DNA of 27,886 nucleotides. Source: Chara braunii (taxonomy: Eukaryota; Streptophyta; Charophyceae; Charales; Characeae). The stretch is taken from the NCBI GenBank assembly GCA_003427395.1, contig BFEA01000381.1, forward strand, positions 1,007,454 through 1,035,339, in the 5' to 3' direction. Below the pieces are notes generated by a model. It saw only the letters and a program-made list of their open reading frames with translations, was not told the origin of the DNA and searched no databases. Shown here piece after piece: positions 10,773-20,589 of this stretch. Both the position numbers and the translations under genes were made by a program. Numbering within the stretch: the first letter of the stretch is position 1; every line of letters starts with the position of its first letter.

Positions 10773-11099
10773 TTACTGCTTCGACAAGATCTCCACTTGG
10801 CTGTACCAAGGTCCAACCTCCTGTTCGGGTTCGTTCCACGGAATCACCTCCTCACTCTTCGGAACTTTCTTAGGCCGGTGCAGTCGTGTCAGTCCGTTCG
10901 CATTCCCGTGTCTCTCGTGCTTCCGATGACGAATGTCAAAGTCTATGCTCTGTAGCACCGTTGCCCATCACCTGATCATGCTAGAGTAATCCTTCGATTT
11001 CTTCAGAGCCAACAGGGGCTTATGATCGGTTACGAAGGTGAACTTCCGCATGTACAGGTAAGCGTGAAAGTGACTGATTCCCCAACGAGCCACGTAGCA
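10773..11099 (-). pseudogene. Ty3/gypsy RNase H, second half
   Basis: Translation continues in the same frame past the TAA at 11102. It reads YVARWGISHFHAYLY, TFVTDHKPLLAL (catalytic Asp retained), then a TGA at 10970-10968 inside the block R-stop-WATVLQ. After that come FDIRHRKHERHGNANGL and a linker. Family members usually have 'HGNADxLSR' here, so the last catalytic Asp appears as Asn. The frame ends at 10775-10773, and the next coding segment is one frame over. The enzyme would remove the RNA strand during reverse transcription, but two stops and an altered active-site residue make it inactive. Confidence 0.85.
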
Positions 11100-11651
11100 T
11101 TATCCCGTCGGAGCAGCGTAGTTGCGCTTGTAGGCGAGCACCGATTTGGACGCATACTCCACCACGCTCTCGAGTCCACTTGGTCCCACCTGGGCAAGGA
11201 TCGTCGAGATCGCCTCTGGCTGCCAGTCAGTGATGAAAACAAAAGGTTTTTCGGGATCCGATCTTATAAGGAACGGAGCCGAAATGTGAGCGGCCTTGAG
11301 TTTCAAAAACGCTTGATCACACTCCGGCGTCCAGATCAACGGCCGATCTTTGCGCAACAGATTCGTGAGGGGTCCCGTGATCGCCGCGAAGCCCTTGATA
11401 AATCTTCGGTAGTACGAGGCCAGGCCCAAGAAGGCACTAACGTGCATGATAGTCGTAGGCACCGGCGCATCTCTGACAACTGCCACCTTTTGTGGCTCTG
11501 GTTGGAGCCCCTTGTCCATTACCAAGTGTCCTAAGAAGGAAAAGGTGGTAAGAAAAAACTGACACTTCTCAAGCGCCACCTTGAAACCCGCATCTCGTAA
11601 CGCATGCAGAGCCCACTCAATGTGCTGCACGTATCCCTCGTAGGAACTCGA
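11100..11651 (-). pseudogene. Ty3/gypsy RT C-terminus and RNase H N-terminus
   Basis: This piece starts just after the lost YxDD motif, with SYEGYVQHIEWALHALRDAG. It continues through the RT thumb (KCQFF, FLGHLV, FLGLASYYRRFI) and the tether into RNase H (FVFITDW, with the first catalytic Asp, then EYASKS and NYAAPTG). It ends at a TAA at 11102-11100, at or beside the position of the RNase H catalytic Glu (expected motif E-x-E/C after NYA). The open frame continues upstream to 11741, but bases 11652-11741 are LTR sequence of the inserted element, so the apparent N-terminus is a chance fusion. The RT palm and fingers should lie beyond the right side of the window. Confidence 0.92.
11647..11651. 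other. Insertion junction and candidate 5-bp target site
   Basis: The bases CTCGA abut the LTR terminus, and the LTR starts TGTCGAG on the plus strand. LTR elements usually duplicate 4 to 6 bases, so CTCGA should recur just past the other end of the element, outside the window. To the left, sequence is gypsy RT codons; to the right, it is LTR. Confidence 0.55.
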
Positions 11652-12691
11652 TGTCGAGCGCACGGTCCGGCGCCGCACGCGGTAGAGCGGAACCCTCTCG
11701 GCCTCATCACGCAGGAGTTGGACCACCCTTGCCGCGAACACACAAATGGAGCTTTCTTAGGCCGCTCCGACCGAGTGCGCCAGCCATACCTCTCGCGAGC
11801 CCCTACAACAGGATAGGGCCTACGCGAGGCACAACTTACCTCCACCTTACGGGAGTTGTCAACTGCCTTCGGTGGGCGTATCCCCGCCGAGCTACCAAAC
11901 CATAATACGAAGGCTAATCAGTCGCAATTGCAGAGGTGGACCAGCCGAGGGCGTTTCTCGTTCGCTGTAGCACTAGGACGTCTTGGGGGGCTGAGGTCCC
12001 AAGCGCGGCTCGTCGTCGGTCGATTAGGACGCATCCCACACACCACGCCCACACCACTCCAACAAACACAAAAATGAAATGCATGCACACACACACATTG
12101 CACAACCGACACGACCTGAACAACGGGACACACACAACGCGACAACGCTCCTAGCCCGTCGGTAACCATCCCATAATTTTTTGTCGCGGACGTCAGATAA
12201 GCGTCGCGCGCGAGACAAGGTATAAGACCACACAGACGCATGACTAACTCATATCGGCGCGCAGTGCAAATGTACGCAAGCAGTCGCAATGATGGCGTAC
12301 TATATAGTGCCCATAATCAAACGGTCCCTCGTGGATCCAAGTACCGCTTATGACACTCAAGTGTCAGACTCGAAGCGTCGTGAGGTTCTAATCCTTCACG
12401 ACATTGCACGGTTGAAGGAATAGTCGTGCGGCCGCCATGAGACCTCCGACCTTTGGTCTGAGCGTCTCGGTAGGCAAGGCAAATAGGCTCCGCGCGGGGG
12501 CAGATTCCTTCCCTGCATAGGCTAGGGCTTGGGATGTCCTGGACAAGGACCTTGAATCCCGACCCAGGACCAACGCCCGACTATAAAATCTCCGAGAAGC
12601 AAAGGATAAAAGAGAATCTCCCTTTTCTCTCAAGGCATAATCAGGTTAATCCTTGCGCAGGATCACAGTAAGCCGCGCGTATACCCAAGGC

Positions 12692-12744
12692 ACATATAAA
12701 TATATACATAAGGCTTAATTATATAGGACGATCACTTCTCACAG
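12692..12744 (-). promoter_or_regulatory. Conserved AT-rich block in LTR with TATA-like box
   Basis: About 53 bases here are identical to 25960-26012 in the other LTR, although the flanks differ at several positions. On the minus strand the block contains TATATAA (12725-12719) and TATATTTATA. A promoter here would start transcription about 1 kb upstream of the LTR end. Promoter function is inferred from sequence only. Confidence 0.35.
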
Positions 12745-13380
12745 TCACAGTGGGGCTCCTCTCAGCCACATACACATGTAATCGCAGACAGTCACATCGA
12801 AAGTTCGAATCACAACCATACCTGCAATCACATCAAAGATCAACAAAAGTCCACGCACTACACGGGGTCAACTTCAACCATTCTCGATGCTCATACCCCT
12901 TGCTTTAGCCATACAAACCTCACTCTTGTGCAACTCCCCAAAATAAATACTCAGTACTTTTGTTAAATGGCCATTCAATAAAGTCCGGGTAAAAACACAA
13001 TGAAAGAACTCAAGCCACAGGGCTAAAGTCTTTAGGTTAAGTGACAAGAGTGGATTGAAGTTCAATCGTAAACCGACGAGTCGGCAACCGACCTATTATT
13101 AGTGATAACAGAGGATGATCCTCAAGGAATCAAGCTGAATCTAGTTCCGATCTTGAATCAGACAACCCAAAGGACCTGTAACACAAAGTTAGTCAAATGC
13201 CAAAACTAAAATATCAACATATGGGGGATAAACCTCCATAGCACACTTTCACTCAAAGTTATCTGCCAACTAAGTCTAAGTCTACCACTAAGCAAGTGCC
13301 CAAAGCGAGGGTAGACTAATGGCAGGATCTCCCCTAGTCAGGGTGGATCGCCAAAAAATCGCTACCTGTAAAAATATAAT

Positions 13381-13993
13381 CTAACTCCTCTAAATCATGA
13401 AAATTTCGGCAGCGCTTCCCGTAGGAAAAATGTATTTTCAGAATATTTATAAGCTCAAATATGAAAGCAGGAATAATTTTTAACTCTCGAGAGTCAAATT
13501 TTGTCTAACTCCCTGAATTACTAAAAATTTGGGCAGCACTCCCTTTAGAAAGGAAGACTTCTTATATTTATACTAAGTCAGATTCGAACTCAAAAACAAA
13601 CTTTGAGTCCAACTTAGAGAAGATTTAACTAACTTTTTAGTTTTGCAAAAATTTTGGCAGCACTCCCTTTAGAAAAGTGTTATTCCAAAATTTATATAAG
13701 GCTAAATCCAGAATTTAAGGATAACTTTGACTTCTCAAAGTCCAATTTTATCTAACGCCCTGAATTAGCAAAACTTTGGGCAGCACTCCCTTTAGAAAAG
13801 GAGACTTTTTATATTTTTACTAGGTCAGATATAACGAGAAGACAAGTCGAACTTTGGAAAGTCAAAAATTGACCAACTCCTTGGTTTTGTATAAATTTCG
13901 ACAGCGCTTCCCGTAAAGAAAGTAGCTTGCCAAGATTTATACAAAGCCAATTATAACAAAAGATCCCAAAAAATGCGAGAATTGATCTAAGTA
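13381..13993. repeat. Five-unit tandem array (about 123 bp) in the 3' LTR
   Basis: Units start at 13381, 13505, 13629, 13752 and 13873, each opening with a form of CTAACTCC. Each carries a core GGCAGC(A/G)CT(T/C)CC about 25-30 bases in. Units 2 and 4 share a TTTACTAGGTCAGATA-type segment, while 1, 3 and 5 share an ATTTATA-AAGC segment, so the array looks like an alternating A-B-A-B-A structure. It lies in the part of the LTR upstream of the candidate promoter (U3). Confidence 0.85.
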
Positions 13994-14170
13994 AAAAAAA
14001 CTTAGCTCAGAAAATGCAGGAATTGAAACTAACCCCTTTAGCTCTAGCACGTGGCGAGCAACTAAAGCAACTACCTATCAAACTGAAACTCCGACCAAGT
14101 AGTAACCTCACTCAGCCACATGCAGGTCAAACCACAAAGGTAAGTACTCTCGCCATCCCAAGGTATACCT

Positions 14171-14301
14171 GAACAAAAAATAGTTCATGATCCTTCAATG
14201 CTTTAGCCCTTTATATCCAGCTTACATAAGGCACAGGTCACGCCACTTATAGAGCGTTCTGAACAAAAAATAGTTTATGATCCTTCAATGCTTTAGCCCT
14301 T
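14171..14301. repeat. Direct repeat, 41 bp, period 90, only in the left LTR
   Basis: GAACAAAAAATAGTT(C/T)ATGATCC and the following TTCAATGCTTTAGCCCT occur at 14171 and again at 14261. The right LTR has only one related copy near 27424, so the second copy was gained after the two LTRs separated or was lost from the right one. Confidence 0.8.
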
Positions 14302-15580
14302 CAACTTAGCCAGGCCTAAAGTCAGAATACCTAAGCTTATAGAGCGTTCTGACTTCGCCAAGTATACACAAACAGAGGGCACTACTACTTTTCTCTTCCT
14401 TGGGCATATGACTAGACCACTCTATTCGCCCTGAACTGTTTAGATAGCCAAATTATATATATATCTCTGAACTTAATCTTCAAGGTGGGCGTAAGACTGA
14501 GCCATTCATCTTAAAAACAATGCTCAGCCGGCCCAAGTTACCTTCAATTATATTCTTAATTTCACGCTCTTCAATTACGATAAGCTATAGTCAGACCATC
14601 CAATCTTATGGAACCCGTGTCTGACTATCCTGTTCTTAATAAAATAATTATAACATATAGTCAGATTATAACCATTGGATTCCAGCATGTGCGAGGCTTC
14701 GAGTCAAAGCCCCTGAACTTACAGAAGGGTCTGCCTCTCTACATGATTCTTTTCTCTTTGAGTCTCCCTCTGCGTGGTATTGGGTCAAGCCCCCTGAACT
14801 TAAAGAAGGGTCTGCCCCTTTGCCAGGTTCATTCCCTTAAACCAAATGCAAGAAGAGACTGAGCCACCTAAACTTATCGAGTAGCTCAATCCCCTCCTTC
14901 AAAAACTAAAGAAACTGAGAAAACTCAAAAGAAACCAAGGCAGCTCAAACCACCAAAACTATTTGAATGCTCTGTAACCCTGAAAATCAAACACAGTCAA
15001 ACCCTTGCAAGTCAGAGTAGTCAGGTCACCTAAACATATAGAGCTTCGTGACTCTTCATACAGTTCACAACACTGGGTCTCCCCAACTCATGGGGACATC
15101 CCAACCTTCAGAGCTTCAGGCTACCTAAACTTATAGAGCGTCCTGAGGCTCCATGCAAATCAAAATTAAACAAGGCGCTGGGCTTTCCCAAACTTATGGG
15201 GACCTCCCAGCCTTAACGACCCAATCAGACTGCACGCAATACGGCCTTCCTCCTAACCTTCCCCAGATGCAATCCCTTTTGTTCACAATCTGCCTTTAGG
15301 CAACCAAACAAAGTCTGAAGCTAAACATTGCACACTCATTCCTTTATTTCAGTCTGACTTATGTCCTGAAAGTCAAACCAAGATCAGATACAGGAGTCAC
15401 CCAATACACTCAGTCAAACCATAGAATGTACAGATAGGGGTTGTAGCCGGGTTTATAGAGGGAGTCAGGGAGTTACCACTCAATTCCCTGCCTCCAGGAC
15501 TCCGCCTGAGTCCCGGCAGAGCTCCCGCAATCGGTGGGGTGAACCTCCTACAGAGGCCTTGGCATGGATTATGGGTTACA

Positions 15581-15604
15581 ACCCACCTGTCGTCTTCCTC
15601 TCTG
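15581..15604 (-). promoter_or_regulatory. Candidate polypurine tract and LTR start
   Basis: The minus strand from 15604 reads AGAGAGGAAGACGACAGG followed by TGGGT, directly before TGTAACCC at 15580. A purine-rich block before a TGTAA start is the usual 3' boundary of plant Ty3/gypsy LTRs. The tract contains three pyrimidines, so it is imperfect. The alternative LTR start is TGGGTTG at 15585. Confidence 0.45.
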
Positions 15605-16491
15605 ATCCAAATAGACGAGAATTAGAGTAAGAAAGGCAGGAGGGAGAAAGTTTGAGTCTCTCAGATCCAAGGGGGGTGCACTCAGACTCGCAGGAGAGGG
15701 TCTTCAAACCTTCAACGCCTGAGGGTCCCGCAATGGCGGCCAATGTGGCAGCCTGGTCAACCCAAAGTCAGACTGCTCATCGTTCACTCTCCCTAGCGAG
15801 GTCTCAAGTCATAGCGGCAACCTCTTTCGTAGAACTTAGTTACTTCCGAAGCATGCAGTGTCGTCGCCTCTGGCCAATTGCTGTTGCGCAGCCTAGGATG
15901 AGTGCACTCCTATGCTCTAGGACTCCGCAGAGGGCGACACTCCCGACAGCCGCCTGCAGCAACAGCGCCCCTCAACGGTCCACGGTAGCCTCGCAGTTGT
16001 AGCAGCAGCTATACGACTGTTCGTAATAGCCGCGGCAGCTGCTGCAGTAGTAAAAGTCGTGAGAGCTACACCGCCAGCCGTACAAGCGTGGCGCAGCAAC
16101 CGATACCACATTGGTTACGTTGTCCGACAACCTGCAGCCCCTTCACCCCACAGCATCCGCCTACTCCTCGCCATTGGATCCCAAAACCGTCGCATCCCGT
16201 TGGTATGCGGGTAGATCTCTTCCTGTCTGCCCTAACCTCTCTGAGGCCGGCCGAGGACTTTATTAGGTAGATACGAGCTCGGGGTGTTCGCTGTCGGACT
16301 CAGCGCCAACGCTCAGACAAGCACCGGAGCAGCAACTAAATACTTCATCACGAAGAGAACCAGAACCCCCAGGTATACCAATCAAGAAAAGTGAACGAAC
16401 GAACTCTGCCAAAGAACAGGGAGGTACCCACTCCCTTCCAACTTGGTGCTCCGACCCGAAACCCCCGGCTCATTCCTCCCCACCTGCAGCC

Positions 16492-16518
16492 GGCCGAATT
16501 TACGGTCGAATTCGGCCG
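16492..16518. repeat. Inverted repeat, 10-bp arms
   Basis: CGGCCGAATT at 16492-16501 and AATTCGGCCG at 16509-16518 are perfect reverse complements with a 7-base loop. A hairpin could form in RNA from either strand. No function is known. Confidence 0.6.
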
Positions 16519-17848
16519 TAATAGCGACGTAGCGAAAGGAAATTGTAGCTGAGGCCATCCCCCTCCACTGGGAATGAGCAACGCACCGGCCATGCAGGTA
16601 AGTCTTTAACCTCGTAACTCGCTCCGGGCTACCTCCCCTGATAAGCCGAGCCGCGCCGAGCAAAACTGGTAAGTCTCTATCCCCGCGGCCGGCCTCCCCC
16701 TACTTGATCCCAGGGCTACGTCAAGGTTGAACGAATCTTTCTGCCAATGCAGTTAGATTCATCCCCCACCCTCCCTCGCGCAGCTCGTAGTCATCAGAGT
16801 ACGAAACTAGTCCTACTTTGTCTGAACCAACTCCACCATGCACTTCGCCCCGCCTGAAAACCCACGCTTACTACCTTCTCCCGACTGGTTCCGTCGGGAA
16901 TCAACTAGTATTCTCGACTCCCCTCTCCCTCCTCTCCATATCTCAGCGCAGCCCTCTTTCTTTTGTCCTCCTATTCTACTGACTCTCACCAAAAACTGAC
17001 TTCACCGCTGTACTCGCCCAACTCCCAAACCCCCACTTCGGCTCTTTCCCCGCCTAATCCCGTTGCCATTCACATGAGCTATCCCTCTTTCGTGCGCCTC
17101 GCCTGCCATCTCCGCGCACTTTTTTTCTCACTAACCTCCATTCACACTAACTCTTCAGCGAAACTGACCCTGCCATATGATTCGCCCAGGGCAAAAACCC
17201 CGGAATCGCCCCTTTCCCCCTTCGTTTTCATTCCCGATCGAGAGCGCAGCGTGTTCCTCACTGCGCCCGACTCTTTCTCCCGCCATCCCTTCCGTTGCAT
17301 GTACCCGGTGCGGCCCTCCGTCCGGGTTCGTTCACTTTCCTTCACCCTTGTGCTCGGCGCCCTCGCCTCGCCACCTCTCTGCCTGCCTTTGCTCTCCTAC
17401 TGCCTGCCCGCTCCGCCCCTCCGCCCACTGTAGCTGAGCGGTGCTCAGCCAGTCGTCTCGCCATCTCCTGCCTACTGCCTCCGCACTTCGTCTCACTCCC
17501 GCATGAACCTGGCGCGTCCCTCCGTCCCGGTCCATTCCTTCCTCCTGCCTCCTCTGCCTTAGTGCCCGTCGCCCCCAGTCACTCCGCCCCTCGTCTGGTG
17601 CTGCGTGCTGCCAACCCCTGCCTGCACTTCTACGCCCGTCTCCACCGCCACCTTCAGTCCTTGCTCCGTATGCACCCGACGATCCGCGTCCGGGTTCACT
17701 TTGCCCCTGGCTCACTCTCTTAGTGCAGCCCCTCGCCAATAATCGGCTGTCAACAACGTGTTCCGGTCGGGCGGCTCGAAAGCCGAGCAAAGCAATCGAG
17801 GGGAGGGGCCTGCCTCCTGCTTATGTGTGACATCCTTGCGCTGAGATC

Positions 17849-18081
17849 GAGCAAATCTTCCCTGCTTCACTCCAATTTTAACAAATGTCCCGAAGGACGT
17901 GGCGGGGCGATGGCCCGCGGCTTTCCCAAAGGTCAGTCGTCCTTTTCACTCTTCCCCCCCACACCTTACCCTGGTTCCCATCTGGGTTTAGTCCCGGATT
18001 TTTCTTTACGGGGGACCCCCACCCCGTGGTCGCGCAAGCCTTCCCTCTACCGCTCCAATTCTAACGGATGTCCCGAAGGAC
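17849..18081. repeat. Imperfect direct repeat, 42 bp, period 183
   Basis: CTTCCCTGCTTCACTCCAAT with following TTTAACAAATGTCCCGAAGGAC at 17857-17898 recurs as CTTCCCTCTACCGCTCCAAT with TCTAACGGATGTCCCGAAGGAC at 18040-18081. Similarity extends a few bases leftward. It is a local duplication in the non-coding internal region. Confidence 0.75.
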
Positions 18082-19282
18082 TCAGGCCGGTGGGCCACCC
18101 TGCCTTCTCAGTACCCCGCGGCCCTGTAAAATGGCCCCGGGGTAAGCCAGAATGCAGGTCTGCACTTCAACAGTTCATAGGTGTGCCCCACCGGGCTAAG
18201 CTCTCGGACACCTGTTACGCCCCCTACACCGCGTCCCAAGGCAAAGAGGGTGGCAAAGTTATACAAAAAGGAGAGGGGTAGCTCCGGCGCCGTCCCGAAA
18301 CCAGTTTGTAATTGCACTTCAGGCAGTCCCGTGAATACGGCCCACCCCATGTGGTCCCACCGTCGGCTTGTATGCACGTCGGGCCCCTCGGCTCGACTTT
18401 TCCCGGTAGGCGGGATAGAGAAACCTCGTCCCCACCTCCATACGCGCTCCTACCGTAGTCTCGCGTCCGAAAACGGGGCGCGATAACAAGGGAAACCAGA
18501 ACAATAGACAAAAGGGAACTAAGATAAAATAAAAGTAATTGTCGGGGAACCGCAGGGCCGCAGGCACCTCGCCAACCCCGCGGATTGGATACGTCGGCGC
18601 ACCCATAAACAAAACCGAGGGGGATAGCCCCACTGGGCCCTCAACCCCTCAGGCTTTTTCTCCACGCTACTTCGCTTTAGCTGTGCCGACGTCCGTTGGA
18701 CTTGATCCCCGAACCACCATAGTAACAGTCCGTTGTCGTAACCTATAGGGCTATGCCTAAGCCTGATACTGGCGCCCACAGAGTACCATACAAGGCAGTG
18801 CGGCACGGTGCTTTGGCCCAACAAACCGGCTGTGCGGCTCCCAGTGCCCCCGCCGGCTGGCTTATACCGTGCTATAATTGCCCCTCGCGCCATCCTACGA
18901 CACCCCGGTGACCCCGCTCACCTCACGAAGTCGCGCCATCGTTGCCGATGCCGCCTGTCGGGGTCGTTCTCCGCACGCGCGCTCAACTCGGTCAAACGCA
19001 GCCATCGAAAGAAAGTATCCCCTAGATCCTAGTTTAATCAAAAGTTACAAAAAAATAAAAACTTAAAGATAAGATAAAAATAGAAGCGAACCGACCGGCG
19101 TCCGCGCCGGCTTTATAACCAACAGTAGAAACGGAATCACGCGCGCCTCAAACCTGCGTGCCCACGCACTCTTTACTTAAGTCAACCACCCAGCCAACGT
19201 AAATTACAGACACAACTGCGCCTAGTGTGATAAACTTAAATTTTAATCCAGACTTATTTTCTGTGGCTTGCAAAAAAACAAG

Positions 19283-19308
19283 GCGGATACCCTTGTAAGG
19301 GTATTCGC
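19283..19308. repeat. Strong hairpin, 12-bp arms with 2-base loop
   Basis: GCGGATACCCTT, then GT, then AAGGGTATTCGC. Eleven positions are perfectly complementary and one is a G-T type mismatch. No T-run follows on either side that would make it a terminator. Confidence 0.65.
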
Positions 19309-20400
19309 ACCGACAGCTTACCGGACCATATTAAGCGACGTCCCCGTCGCCTCGCCAGATCAGAAAGCTATAAATTCATCCACACTCCGAATGCTGACGG
19401 TTAGCCGAAAAACACAGGGTAGAGGCCTCCATTAAACCATGCCTCCACAACTATATGCTGCCAGGTTCCTAACCCGGGCCCCTCACCGCCCAGACATTAG
19501 GACACTAACATCACAAGTTCAAAAGGCCTTCCCAATCGTCCTCTCCCCGGTCCTAGACAACCTTCGGCTTCCCGTTGGATAGCCCTAGTCCTGGCAAAAA
19601 CTAGGGACGCAGGCCTTAACCGAGACCTTTGAAGGCACTCTCGCCTTCCTTCTCATAAAATCTCTCGCAATCAAATACATATACGTATATATGTATACTT
19701 AATATCCATTTTGCTCTTTCTGCATTTTAGTACAGAAAGGTTAGGTCTCCATCTTGGCCCACCATAGCCTGGCTGATCGGACCAGGACTACGGCCCACCG
19801 CATTGTTGTTTAATGGCAGTACCCTCGTTGGTTACGCAACGATAGGTTTTCTCCTAATAAGCATTCAATCAGGGTTTCCCAAAAATCTCAACCTTCACTA
19901 TCCCACGTAGCAATTTCCCTGGGGCGGGCAACTCCCCTTAAACTCTTACTTCGCGGTCCCGCAGCCAGGTTGCGCCGGCTCGCAGCCATCCCCTGGGGTT
20001 ATGCCCTAGAGGTACTAACCTTTACCGTTTAGCTTGGTATTCCTCAATATGTCCCAGAACTAGCACAAGTGGTTAACCGGGGCATCTCAAAACAAAATCA
20101 CAGGCCCACTGCGCGATCGCGTAGGGGCCTGAAGGCATTTGTCAGCCCTCCCACAATAGGCATGGCATCCTTCGCACGCTCACAAACAAAATCAGCGCTA
20201 GGTCCACCAAGCCATGGCCCCTGACTTGATCAGAGCCAGCAGCCACCCATCTTGAAACATCTCTCGCCCTGCACTCATTGTGACTTTCTTAAACATTCCC
20301 TGCAAAAGTGACCCTTCTCGTCAGACAGCTCACCATGCCATGAATCAGTTTGCTCACCTTTGAGGGTGAGTCTTCCAACAATAAAACGATCCTCCCCCCC

Positions 20401-20530
20401 TCTCAAAATCTCGTGGGGTCTCATTACCGAACAAAATACCCCCTCTCCCAAAATCACGAGGGGTCTCACTGCAGAACAAAACACCCCCTCTCTTAAAACC
20501 ACGAGGGGTCTCGTCACAGAACAAAACATC
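20401..20530. repeat. Three-unit tandem repeat, 43-45 bp
   Basis: Units start at 20401, 20444 and 20489. Each has the form TCTC-AAAA(T/C)C followed by ACGAGGGGTCTC, then GAACAAAA(T/C)A and a C-run. They create an open frame on both strands, but this is a by-product of the repeat. Units are adjacent without distinct spacers, so this is not CRISPR. Confidence 0.8.
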
Positions 20531-20589
20531 ACAAAACATCCCCTTTTCCAAGATCCAAGGGATCTCTTTATAAGACGGAACATCACCGA

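Larger units (their letters stand above)
6750..11651 (-). mobile_element. Ty3/gypsy LTR retrotransposon, 3' part, decayed and interrupted
   Basis: Reading leftward, this holds the end of RT, RNase H, a PHD-like finger, integrase, and a long coding extension. RT-RNaseH-IN order defines Ty3/gypsy (Metaviridae). Gag, protease and the N-terminal half of RT, including the YxDD box, are absent because the sequence is cut at 11,651/11,652 by the larger LTR element. In-frame stops (TAA at 11102-11100, TGA at 10970-10968, TGA at 9599-9597) and frameshifts (near 10770 and 9845) show it is dead. The left boundary is uncertain and its own LTRs were not identified. Confidence 0.9.
11652..15580 (-). repeat. 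3' LTR of the large LTR element (about 3.93 kb)
   Basis: The end at 11652 is set by the junction with gypsy RT and by matching 24815 in the other LTR. In both, the minus strand ends ...GCTCGACA. The other end, 15580, is proposed because the minus strand there reads GGTGGGT then TGTAACCC, giving a TGT...ACA LTR preceded by purine-rich sequence. It cannot be confirmed by alignment because the other copy leaves the window at the equivalent of 14649. The LTR contains a five-unit array of about 123 bp, a 90-bp duplication, and an AT-rich candidate promoter. Short open frames inside are not credible genes. Confidence 0.8.
15581..20270. other. Internal region of the LTR element, GC- and pyrimidine-rich, no gene recognised
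   Basis: This stretch holds only short open frames on both strands with biased composition, for example C-rich sequence at 16900-17730. The longest frames, 17790-17332 minus and 16963-17433 plus, are products of GC bias in my judgement. A frame at 18893-18519 minus (start MARGAIIARYKPAGG) is not recognisable. I searched for RT, integrase, protease and rRNA signatures by eye and found none. The abrupt composition change suggests that unrelated DNA may have been captured or inserted here. Confidence 0.5.

Noticed and set aside
11652-11741. N-terminal 30 codons of the gypsy RT open frame (MFAARVVQLL...)
   Set aside because: The same bases occur at 24815 as LTR sequence, where a similar start appears. 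They are LTR read through into RT by chance.
14608-14862. Plus-strand frame of 84 codons with repeated 'LNLxKGLPL'
   Set aside because: It lies inside the LTR, and the repeated words come from a duplicated CCTGAACTTA(C/A)AGAAGGG segment.
17332-17790. Open frame of 152 codons on the minus strand, overlapped by plus-strand frames of similar length
   Set aside because: High GC removes stops in several frames at once, and the translations are Arg/Gly/Ala-biased with no domain.
16900-19600. Possible rDNA spacer or rRNA genes in the GC-rich island
   Set aside because: No conserved 18S, 5.8S or 28S segment was recognised on either strand. The 13.2 kb spacing is explained by the two LTRs.
20401-20530. 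CRISPR-like array
   Set aside because: There are only three diverged units with no separate spacers, in eukaryotic transposon DNA.
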